This document shows positions 53,213 to 63,081 of a stretch of DNA of 64,000 bases, piece after piece. Below the pieces are notes generated by a model. That model searched no databases, had not been told where the DNA came from, and was given only the letters and a program-made list of their open reading frames with translations. The position numbers were made by a program, and so were the translations under genes. Source of the DNA: Serripes groenlandicus (Eukaryota > Mollusca > Bivalvia > Cardiida > Cardiidae); assembly GCA_031761405.1 (NCBI GenBank), contig JASEVX010000008.1, positions 73,438,514 through 73,502,513 on the forward strand, in the 5' to 3' direction. Within the stretch, counting starts at the first letter, position 1. Every line of letters starts with the position of its first letter.

Positions 53213-53451
53213 AAACTATCATCGTAGTTATATTAGAGATTAGTCTGTAAGTTCTTATAGTAATAAGTATAACTCCCTGTATTCTTAATCTTGCATTATA
53301 CTGTCTTTCCCCGATATGCTGATTTAAATTCATTATCTTTGATTACTTTATGAAGCAAAATGTAATATTTGGAAATTTTGAAGAACTATTTATATATAGT
53401 GTTGAAAACTTTGTAGCTAGATTGCTCCTTTTGTCAGCAATGTTTTTGTTT

Positions 53452-54330
53452 TTATACGCCCGTTAAGAAAAAATGGATCGTATTATAATTTTACTTGCGG
53501 CGTGCGGGCTGGTGGGCGGGCGGCGTCCAGTATGTTGTCATCTCCATAACGAGGGCGGGCGGCGTCCAGTATGTTGTCAGCTCCATAACTTAAGAAGCCT
53601 TTGTCCAATCATCACTAAATTTGATCAGAATGTGTATTGGGATAATATCTCGGACAAGTAAGATAACTAGCCATATCGCTTTAGTCAATCGAGAGTTATC
53701 ACCCTTTAATTATAGAAATTACCCAAAATTGGTCTTGTCAGCTCAATAACTTGAGAAGCCTTTGTTCAATCATCACCAAATGTAGTCAGAATGTGTATTG
53801 GCATAATATCTCGGACAAGTTCGATAACTATCCATATCGCTGTAGTCAATCAAGAGTTATCGCCCTTTTATTTAAGAAATTACCTAAAATTGGTCTTGTC
53901 AGCTCAATAACTTTAGAAGCCTTTGTCCAATCATCATCAAATTTAGTCAGAATTTGTGTTGGCATAATATCTCAGATAAGTTTGATAACTAGCCATATCG
54001 CGTTAGTCAATTGAGAGTTATCGCTCTTTAGTTATAGAAATTACCTAAAATTGGTCTTGTCAGCTCAATTACTTTAGAAGCCTTTGTCTAATCATCACCA
54101 AATTTGGTCAGAATGTGTAATGGCATAATATCTCGGACATGTTCAATAATTAGCAATATCGCTATAGTCAATCAAGAGTTATCGCCCTTTTATAAAAGAA
54201 ATTACCTAACATTGGTATTGTCAGCTCAATAACTTTATTGACTTAATTCCTGAACGTACTTGGACGTCTCCCTTGTCAATTTTGGGCGTACGGGAACACT
54301 TTTCGGCCCTAAAAACGCCCAATACGTCCA
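53452..54330 (+). mobile_element. PRL element (TATACGCCCG type)
   Basis: Head TTATACGCCCGTTAAG, then two direct copies of GGGCGGGCGGCGTCCAGTAT (53515 and about 53553). About four core units near 161 bp follow (TTGTCAGCTCAATAACTT, AGAAGCCTTTGT, AATATCTCGGACAAG, GAGTTATCGCCC). GGGCGTACGGG near 54286 is the inverse of the head. The 3' hairpin/CTTGTT end is not clear. Confidence 0.75.
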
Positions 54331-54337
54331 GTAACGT

Positions 54338-54790
54338 GAGCGCTATATAGGAGTCACACTTGTCAGTCCGTTGGTCGGTCGGTCCGTTGGTCTGTAGACA
54401 TTTCTTGTGAACTTTTTTATTTTATTAAATGAGTTATGGCCCGTTGAATTTCTCAAACACATATATATTGTCGACATGTCTTTTGAACACTATTTCTCAG
54501 CAACCCTTGGTCCGAATTCAATATAACTTCACACGAATGATTGATACCAAGCCTAGTTGTACATATTGTCGGCATGTTGCACTGGAATTATTTTTAAATG
54601 AATTATGGCCCCTTAGAATTCTCATACATATGCATATTGTCAACATTTCTTGTGAACACTATTTCACAGCAACCCTTGGTCAGAAATCAATATAACTTCA
54701 CAAGAGTGATTGATACCAAGCCTAGTTGTGCATATTGTCGGTGTGTTGCACTGGAATTATTTTTGAATGAGTTATGGCATGAGCCATAAT
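54338..54790 (+). mobile_element. PRL element (TATATAGGAGTCAC type)
   Basis: Head remnant GCTATATAGGAGTCACAC, then GTCCGTTGGTCGGTCGG. Just over two core units follow (TTCTCAGCAACCCTTGGTC, TTGATACCAAGCCTAG, TTGTCGGCATGTTGCACTGG). Hairpin ATGGC-ATGA-GCCAT at about 54776-54789 may mark the 3' end. The inverse relative is at 14915-15233. Confidence 0.75.
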
Positions 54791-54959
54791 ATGGAGTCCG
54801 GATTTTGAGTTACATCACAAACACTGTGGTGTCCTCTTTTGTAATATTTGACTTTTGTCAAATTAAATGCTATATATGTTTAGAACAATATCTAAAGCTG
54901 TTAAATTCTAAATGACAAAATAGATTTTATCTTTAAATAAAGAGAAATGTGGGTTTTAA

Positions 54960-55473
54960 ATTGTATTGTTAGTAACACAGGACACCATGTAATAAATCAA
55001 TTTTATGAAGAGTATGCCTAGTTAATTTTTTTTAGATCTAATCTACATTTTCACCATCTTTATTTGGAATTATTTCAATAAATAAATGGTTTATTTAGTG
55101 AAACAATTAATAGAATACAACTAGATAAAGAATGGTGTAACAGGACACAACATGATGTAACAGGACACAAACTGGTGTGTAACAGGACACAAAATGATGT
55201 AACTGGACACTAATTCAATTGTATTGTTAGTAACACAGGACACCATTGTAATAAATCAATTTTATGAAGTGTATGCCTAGTTAATTTTTTTTAGATCTAA
55301 TTTACATTTTCACCATCTTTATTTGGAATTATTTCAATAAATAAATGGTTTATTTAGTGAAATAATTAATAGTATACAACTAGATAAAGAATGGTGTAAC
55401 AGGACACAAAATGATGTAACAGGACACAAACTGGTGTGTAACAGGACACAAAATGATGTAACTGGACACCAAT
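54960..55473 (+). repeat. 258-bp tandem duplication with TGTAACAGGACAC motifs
   Basis: Two near-identical units start at about 54960 and 55218 (TTGTATTGTTAGTAACACAG). Each ends in four TGTAAC(A/T)GGACAC motifs about 20-23 bp apart. A related TGTAACTGGGTGGACAC occurs alone at about 56180. Confidence 0.9.
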
Positions 55474-57300
55474 TGTGCACTTCATATAAGTGTGTAATAT
55501 AATAGCATAAAAATTTTCAGTATAAATAATTCTCCAGTTAAATTAAAATATACTTATCATGCAAATATGTATTTATTATGTAAGCACAATGCTTATGGAG
55601 GTAGAATATGCTTTCCAGAACAGTCAACGCTACAAGGCAAAAGAGACAAAATTCGCGATTTTTTCCCCCCAGTCAAAAATAATAACAAGTTCTTCGTAGT
55701 GAATTAAATAGGTTCGCAAACATCTCTGGACAATTTAAATAACGAAATAGGAAGTTACTACGCATTGCGATACATTATAAGCAACCATTGATGACCTCAA
55801 TCGGCTTGGTGCCGGCGTAACAAAATTTCAGAAGTCTGACTGTCATTTTCGAGCCGCCATTTTAAAACACTCTTGTCGTAAAACGTCTATAACTGTCGTA
55901 AATTTTTTCGATGTTTAATGTCGTAAATAGAACAGCCAAAATTTAGTTTCCTCCTAGGTGATTGACGAAGCATTTTTTAATTATAACAAAATAATAGGGC
56001 GTAACAAAAAAAGACACTATTTTGATAAACAATATTTTGACTCCCTGTCAAATAAAAGATATCTGTCCCAGAACAACATGTTTACGACTTTAACAAAGAA
56101 TGTAAGTGATCACGTGATTTGTATGCAATGAAAATATGGTTATCGGTCCAGGTTTCGAGTTTTGATGCTATTTAGACGTGATGTAACTGGGTGGACACAT
56201 TCGTTACGCCGATGTCCAGGATTTTATATCTAGTTAATATTTGTCGTCAGGTGTGCATTAGTCGGCCTGTTTGTTGAAGAAGTCTTCTGCACAAGCCTTT
56301 GCAGAAATTGATTGATTGCTTGTGTATCTAAGTTACTTTATGGCACTGTTTAGTGTTATGTGTATGCCTGCTTGCGCAGTGGGTGGGGTAAGATATACCT
56401 CAAAGTATGCTCACAAATGTCTATAAATTGATACAACGTTGGTAAAATCATTTTTATAAGTACATTTTATATTCAGATTACATTTGGGTTAGATATATAT
56501 GTTAAAACTAAGGTACAATGTCCGCTTAAATTTGTTCCTTGCATAGATACTTAGAAACAATGTTGATAACAGTTGGTGTTTTCAGAGACATATTTATAAA
56601 CACATATGTGTTTATATATCTCTGGTGTTTTCTACCTTTTGGGTTATCATATAAATAAGAGAAATATACCGATTTCCCCTCTGTAGATTTTTTACCAGTG
56701 ATTTTATATGTAACAAACTATCAAAAAACAATAATATCATTTCTGTTGTAATTAGTTTGATGTTGAGCCCATATTCCCCACTTACTAACTTGACTATGAT
56801 CGAGTGCTTAAAATCTTCAACTGTAGATCACTGATGTTTGTTCGAGCTTCATTTCAGGTTTTAAACTTAAATTCTGGTCTATACATGATTTATGATGTCT
56901 GTCTATCTTTTAAACAACTTACTGCAAATAAAGACAAGTTAGAAACTTGAAACTATAATGGATTGATTAAATGATGGTTTTCAAGTTGTAAACAGCATGA
57001 TATTGGTTGTAAAGGGAGTATTGTAATATAAGAACGAATAAATAATGATTGTGACTAAAAAGTAATATTTCAAGTGGATTATACATCAATAATAAATATA
57101 TTGTTATAGTTTTAGTGTTAATTAATCAGTTAAACGTATAGTGTGATAAGTGTTAAACTGTTTATAGTAAGATAAATAGACCTTGATACCAACAAGTTAA
57201 AGTTTTCATTATAATAACTGATCAGAAAAAATTATCGCCTCAGTTTTTAAAACGGACAATCTGAAGATCAAACATTAAACAAAATATATAAAAAAATTGC
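55474..57300. other. largest unassigned block on the right side
   Basis: 1.8 kb without clear repeats or genes. GAGCCGCCATTTTAAAACAC (near 55850) and GATCACGTGATTTG (near 56108) are the only notable motifs. It might hold host regulatory or intronic DNA. Confidence 0.45.
56583..56624. repeat. 42-bp imperfect hairpin
   Basis: CAGAGACATATTTATAAACA and TGTGTTTATATATCTCTG pair through CATATG at the centre, with one small indel. A strong cruciform candidate. Confidence 0.8.
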
Positions 57301-57321
57301 GCTCGCTCGCCCCTTATTTTT

Positions 57322-57445
57322 GTCTCGCTGCGACGAAGTTGCGAAAGCGAGACTAAGGTGTTGCTTTTCTGGCGACGGCGGCGGCGGCGACGGCGTCAAC
57401 TATTTGCGTTTAGCTCAACGTTAAAGTTACATTTTTTTAACTTTT
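57322..57445 (+). mobile_element. head of an older host repeat (GTCTCGCT type)
   Basis: Hairpin GTCTCGCT ... AGCGAGAC (57322-57353), a GGCGACGGCGGCGGCGGCGA microsatellite, then GCGTTTAGCTCAACG and TTAAAGTTACATTTTTTT. The body resumes at 59537, 60956 and 62773, split by inserted PRL elements. Confidence 0.7.
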
Positions 57446-59535
57446 TAGCTCACCTATGCACGAAGTGCAAGGTGAGCTATTGTGATCACATTTTGTCCGG
57501 CGTCCGTCCGTCGTCCGTCGTGCGTCGTCAACATTTCAGCTTGTTAACACTCTACAGGCTACATTTTGCATCCAATCTTCATGAAAGTGTATCAGAACAA
57601 TTTTTGCTTCAGCAGTTTGAAATTTTGTCAGAATGTTTGTCCTAAAGATATCTAGGTCAAGTTCGAATATGGGTCATATCGGATTAGAAACTAGGTCACT
57701 AGGCCAAATTGAAGGGTAATCTTGTTAACACTGTAGAGGCCACATTTTCAATTTGAGCATGTTGAAATATTGTCAGAATGTTTGTCTTAAAGATATCTAG
57801 ATCAAGTTTAAATATGGGTCATATTGGGTTAGAAACTAGGTCACTAGGCCAAATTGAAGGAAAATCTTGTTAACACTTTGGATGCCGCATTTTTTGCTTA
57901 AGCAGCTTGAAATTTGGTCAGACTGTTTGTCTAAATGATATCTAGGCCAAGTTCGAATATGCCGGGTTAAAAACTAGGTCACTAGGCCAAATTGAAGGGT
58001 AATCTTGTTAACACTCTGGATACTGCATTTTTAGCTCACCTATGCACAAAGTGCAAGGTGAGCTATTGTGATCACATTTTGTCCGGCGTCCGTCCGTCGT
58101 CCGTCGTGCGTCGTCAACATTTGAGCTTGTTAACACTCTACGAGCTACATTTTGCATCCAATCTTCATGAAAGTTTATCAGAACGTTCATCTCCATAAAA
58201 TCTTGGACAAGTTCGAAACTGGGCCATATGAGGTCAAAAACTAGGTCAATAGGTCGAATTGAAGGGAAATCTTGTTAACACTCTGGAGGCCAAATTTTCA
58301 ACTTGACCATGTTGAAACTTTATCAGAATGTTTGTCTTGATGATATGTAGGTCAAGTTCAAGTTAGAACATGGGTCACATCGGGTCAAAAAGTAGGTCAC
58401 TAGGTCAAATTGAAGGAAAATCTTGTTAACACTCCAGAGGCTGCAATTTTTGCTTCAGCAGTTTGAAATTTTGTCAAAATGTTTGTCTTAAAAATATCTA
58501 GGTCAAGTTCGAATATGGGTTATGCTGGGTAAAAAACTAGGTCACTAGGTCAAATTGAAGGAAAATCTTGTTAACACTTTTGATGCCGCATTTTTTGCTT
58601 CAGCAGCTTGAAACTTGGTCAGAATGTTTGTCTTAAAGATATCTAGTTCAAGTTTAAATATGGGTCATATTGGATCAGAAACTAGGTCACTAGGCCAAAT
58701 TGAGGGGAAATCTTGTTAACTCTGTAGAAGCCGCATGTTTTGCTTCAGCGGCTTGAAATTTTGTCAGAATGTTGAGCTGAATGATATCTAAACCAAGTTC
58801 GAATATGGGTCATGCCGGGTCAAAAACTAGGTCACTAGGTCAAATTGAAGGAAAATCTTGTTAACACTTTGGATGCCGCAATTTTTGCTTCAGCAGCTTG
58901 AAATTTGATCAGAATGTTTGTCTAAATGATATCTAGGCCAAGTTCGGATATGGGTCATGCCAGGTTAAAAACTAGGTCACTAGGCCTAATTGAAGGGTAA
59001 TCTTGTTAACACTCTGGATACTGCATTTTTAATTTCAGCATGATAAAACTTTATCAGAATGTTTTTCTTGATGATATGTAGGCCAAGTTAGAATATGGGT
59101 CATGCTGGGACAAAAACTAGGTCACTAGATCAAATTGAAGGAAAATCTTGTGAACACTTTGGATGCCGCATTTTGTGTTTCAGCAGCTTGAAAGTTGGTC
59201 AGAATGTTTCTGAATTATATCTAGGTCAAGTTCGAATATGGGTCATATTGGATCAGAAACTAGGTCAATAAAGGAAAATATTGTTCAAACTCCGGAGGCC
59301 GCATTTTTACTTTGAGCAAGTTGAAACTTTGTCAGAATGTTGTCTTGATGATATCTAGTCCATGTTGGAATATGGGTCATATCAGGTAAAAAAATATAGA
59401 TCACTAGGCCAAATGAAGGAAAATATTGTTAACACTGTGGAGGTTGCATTCAGAATAATTGTCTTGATGTGTTTTGCATTGCAGTACATTGTATAATTAA
59501 GGTGAGCGATCCAGGGCCATCATGGCCCTCTTGTC
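57446..59535 (+). mobile_element. PRL element with two heads (TAGCTCACC type, ~147-bp core)
   Basis: A full head (TAGCTCACCTATGCAC, AAGTGCAAGGTGAGCTATTG, GTCCGTCCGTCGTCCG) occurs at 57446 and again at 58032. Core units near 147 bp (CTTGTTAACACT, TTTGTCAGAATGTTTGTC, AACTAGGTCACTAGG) fill the rest. There is one 3' end: GGTGAGC (inverse of the head), hairpin AGGGCCATCATGGCCCT (59513-59529), CTTGT. Core units carry AGGTCACTAGGTCA, a perfect DR2 nuclear-receptor element, three times (e.g. 58394-58407), and near-matches in most others. Confidence 0.85.
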
Positions 59536-59536
59536 T

Positions 59537-59705
59537 GAATAAGTACTGGTACTAGGGCTTTCATTTTTCGAATGTAGTTACATCTAATACCCTTCTTCAC
59601 ATTGTATGCTAAAGATACTGAGTGTGACCTTATTTTTGGGGTAAACAACATGATTTTGGTGGTTTTTGGTTGACTTTGAGAATTGGTCATAACATCCTCA
59701 TTTTT
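59537..59705 (+). mobile_element. host repeat segment, part 1
   Basis: AAGTACTGGTACTAGGGCTT through GAATTGGTCATAACATCCTC. Collinear with 62815-62985. Confidence 0.75.
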
Positions 59706-60955
59706 TAGCTCTACTGGCCAAAGGCCAGAAGGGCTTATGTCGTGGCGATGTGTCCGTCGTCCGTGCGTGCGTGCGTGCGTGCGTCCGTGCGTCCGTCCGT
59801 AAACAATTTCTTGTTAACACGATACAGTCTTCACTTTTGATTGTATCTCAACCAAACTTATACAGTAGTTAGATATCCATGAGAGCTCGGTTCCTTTCGA
59901 AAACCAGCCAGATCCGCCCATGCATGACTGGATTATGGCCCTTGAAATGTTCAAAATTGCTATAAAAGAGCTTGTTAACACGATACAGTCTTCACTTTTA
60001 ATTGCATCTCAACCAAACTTATACAGTAGTTAGATATTCATGAGAGCTCGGTTCCTTTCGAAAACCAGCCAGATCCGCCCATGCATGACTGGATTATGGC
60101 CCTTGAAATGGTCAAAATTGCTATAAAAGAGCTTGTTAACACGATACAGTCTTCACGTTTGATTGTATCTCAACCAAACTTATACAGTAGTTAGATATTT
60201 ATGAGAGCTCGGTTCCTTTCGAAAACCAGCCAGATCCGCCCATGCATGACTGGATTATGGCCCTTGAAATGGTCAAAATTGCTATAAAAGAGCTTGTTAA
60301 CACGATACAGTCTTCACTTTTAATTGCATCTCAACCAAACTTATACAGTAGTTAGATATTCATGAGAGCTCGGTTCCTTTCGAAAACCAGCCAGATCCGC
60401 CAATGCAAGACTGGATTATGGCCCTTGAAATGGTCAAAATTGCTATAAAAGAGCTTGTTAACGCGATACAGTCTTCACTTTTGATTGTATCTCAACTAAA
60501 CTTATACAGTAGTTAGATATCTATGAGAGCTTGGTTCCTTTTGAAAACCAGTCAGATCCGCCCATGCAAGACTGGATTATGGCCCTTGAAATGGTCAAAA
60601 TTGCTATAAAAGAGATTGTTAACACGATACAGTCTTCACGTTTGATTGTATCTCAACCAAACTTATACAGTAGTTAGATATCCATGAGAGCTCGGTTCCT
60701 TTCGAAAACCAGCCAGATCCGCCCATGCATGACTGGATTGGGCCCTTGAAATGGTCAAAATTGCTATAAAAGAACTTTTTAACACGATAGTCTTCACTTT
60801 TGATTGTATCTCAACCAAACTTATACAGTAGTAAGATATCCATGAGAGCTCGGTTCCTTTCCTAAACCAGCCAGATCCGCCCATTCAAGACTGGATTATG
60901 GCCCTTGACCAAAGAACCATACCAGTAGAGCATAGGCCCTCATGGGCCTCTTGTT
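59706..60955 (+). mobile_element. PRL element, complete (TAGCTCTACTGG type)
   Basis: Head TAGCTCTACTGGCCAAAGG, microsatellite GTCCGTGCGTGCGTGCG. Seven core units of about 161 bp from 59816 (AACACGATACAGTCTTCAC, TATACAGTAGTTAGATAT, AGAGCTCGGTTCCTTTCG, CAGCCAGATCCGCCCATGC). 3' end CCAGTAGAGC, the inverse of the head, then hairpin AGGCCC-TCAT-GGGCCT (60934-60949) and CTTGTT. Units 2 and 4 share AATTGCATCT while the others read GATTGTATCT. Inserted in a T-run of the host repeat. Confidence 0.9.
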
Positions 60956-61060
60956 TTAAATTGATTTCAAATTTTGCACACATATTTCATAAATATAAGT
61001 ACTTCAACATATTTTGGGGTCAAACACTTTAATTTTTGTCTTTTTCATTTCTTTGATTTT
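60956..61060 (+). mobile_element. host repeat segment, part 2
   Basis: AAATTGATTTCAAATTTTGC through AATTTTTGTC. Continues part 1; collinear with 62986-63075. Confidence 0.75.
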
Positions 61061-62772
61061 TAGCTCACCTGAGCTTTGCTCAAGGTGAGTTATTGTGATC
61101 GCCTTTTGTCCGTCGTCCGGCGTCCGTCGTGCGTCAACTTCTTCTCCTCAGTAACCAGTGGGTCAATTTGGATGAAACTTCACAGAAAGCATCCTCTCAA
61201 TGACCTCACCAGAATTCCTTCAAATTTTTGGGATCCATGCAAAATTCTGGTTTCCATGGCAAAATTCTTCTCCCAAATTGGTTGGCAGATTTTCAAATAA
61301 TTTTGTAGAAATGTTTCTTGGATGACCCTCTATCAGATTCCTTCAAGCCGTGTTGATTGGTCGAAAAACATGGCCGCCAGGGGGGGTGGGGCTATTTTGC
61401 CTTATATGGCTATAGTGAAAACTTAAAAAATCTTCTCCTCCGAAAGTGTAAGACCGATTTTCAAATAATTTTGTAGAAATGTTCCTTGGGTGACCCTCTA
61501 TCAGATTTCTTCAAGCCATGTTGATTGGTCGAAAAACATGGCCGCCAGGGGGGGCGGGCTATTTTGCTTTATATGGCTATAGTGCAAACTTAAAAAATCT
61601 TCTCCTCCAAAAGTGTCAGGCCGATTTTCAAATAATTTTGTAGAAATGTTTCTTGGGTGATCCTCTATCAGATTCCTTCAAGCCATGTTGATTGGTCAAA
61701 AAACATGGCCGCCAGGGGGTTGGGCTATTTTGCCTTTTATGGCTATAGTGAAAACTTAAAAAATCTTCTCCTCCATAAGTGTCAGGCCGATTTTCAAATA
61801 ATTTTGTAGAAATGTTCCTTGGGTGACCTTCTATCAGATTCCTTCAAGCAATGTTGATTGGTCGAAAAACATGGCCGCCAGGGGGCGGGGGCTATTTTGC
61901 CTTATATGGCCAAAGTGAAAACTTAAAAAATCTTCTCCTCAGTAACCAGTGGGTCAATTGGGATGAAACTTCACAGAAAGCATCCTCTTAATGACCTCAC
62001 CAGAATTCCTTCAAATTTTAGGGATCCATGCAGAATTCTGGTTTCCATGGCAACGAAACGAAAAAAACTTCAAAATTCTTCTTCTCCCAAACTGGTTGGC
62101 AGATTTTCAAATAATTTTGTAGAAATATTCCTTGGATGACCCTCTACCAGATTCCTTCAAGCCATGTTGATTGGTCAAAAAACACGGCCGCCAGGGGGGC
62201 GGGGCTATTTTGCATTATATGGCTATAGTGAAAACTTAAAAAATCATCTCCTCCGAAAGTGTCAGGCTGATTTTCAATTTCAAATGATTTTGTAGAAATG
62301 TTCCTTGGGTGACCCTCTATCAGATTCCTTCAAGCCATGTTGATTGGTCGAAAAACATGGCCGCCAGGGGGGGGGGGCGGGGCTATTTTGCCTTATATGG
62401 CTATAGTGCAAACTTTAAAAATCTTCTTCTCCAAAAGTGTCGGCCCGATTTTCTAATAATTTTGTAGAAATGTTCTTGGATGACCCACTTTCAGATTCCT
62501 TCAAGCCATGTTGATTGGTAAAAAAACATGGCCGCCAGTAGGCAGGGCTATTTTGCATTATATGGCTATAGTGAAAACTTAAAAAATCTCCTCCTCCAAA
62601 AGTATCTGGCCGATTTTCAAATAATTTTGTAGAAATGTTTCTAGGGTGACCCTCTATCAGATTCCTTCAAGCCAAGTTGATTGGTCGGAAACTATGGCTG
62701 CCAGAGGGCGAGGCTTATATAGCTAAAGTGAAAAAAAAAATCAAAAAAAAATCAGGTGAGCGATTCCTTGTT
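61061..62772 (+). mobile_element. PRL element (TAGCTCACC type, ACATGGCCGCC core)
   Basis: Head TAGCTCACCTGAGCTTTGC, AAGGTGAGTTATTGTGATCG, GTCCGTCGTCCGGCGTCC. Two unit types follow: a CTCAGTAACCAGTGGGTCAA leader (61147 and about 61937) and repeated units near 160 bp (TTTTCAAATAATTTTGTAGA, GATTCCTTCAAGCCATG, GGTCGAAAAACATGGCCGCC, TATGGCTATAGTGAAAACTT). It ends CAGGTGAGCGATTCCTTGTT: the usual GGGCCATCATGGCCC hairpin is missing. Confidence 0.85.
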
Positions 62773-63081
62773 TAATTTTGCGTTAAGCTCAACATTACAG
62801 TTTTTTTTTTTTTTTTTTTTTCTCAATAAGTACTGGTATTAGGGCTTTCTTATTTGGAATATAGTGACATCAAATACCCTTCTGCACATTGTATGCTGAT
62901 GATGCTGAGTGTGACCTTTTTTGGGGGTAAAACACTTAATATTTGGTGGATTTTGAGAATTGGATATAGCTACTTCATATTTTGTTGGATTAATTTCAAA
63001 TTGTGAACACACATTTCATAAATAAAGTACTTCAACATATCAAACAGGTTTCGGGGTAAAACGTTTGTATTTTGTTATTTT
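62773..63081 (+). mobile_element. host repeat, second copy (empty-site reference)
   Basis: TTTGCGTTAAGCTCAACATTA, a 21-base T-run, AAGTACTGGTATTAGGGC, and on through TTAATTTCAAATTGTGAAC to TTTTGTTATTTT. Where copy 1 has the 59706-60955 insertion, this one reads straight through (CTTCATATTTTGTTGG). Confidence 0.75.

Noticed and set aside
36661..60955. Calling PRL elements canonical Helitrons
   Set aside because: Ends read CTTGTT after the hairpin rather than CTRR, and subterminal inverted repeats are present. That fits Helentron-like elements better, and no Rep/helicase is here to prove it.
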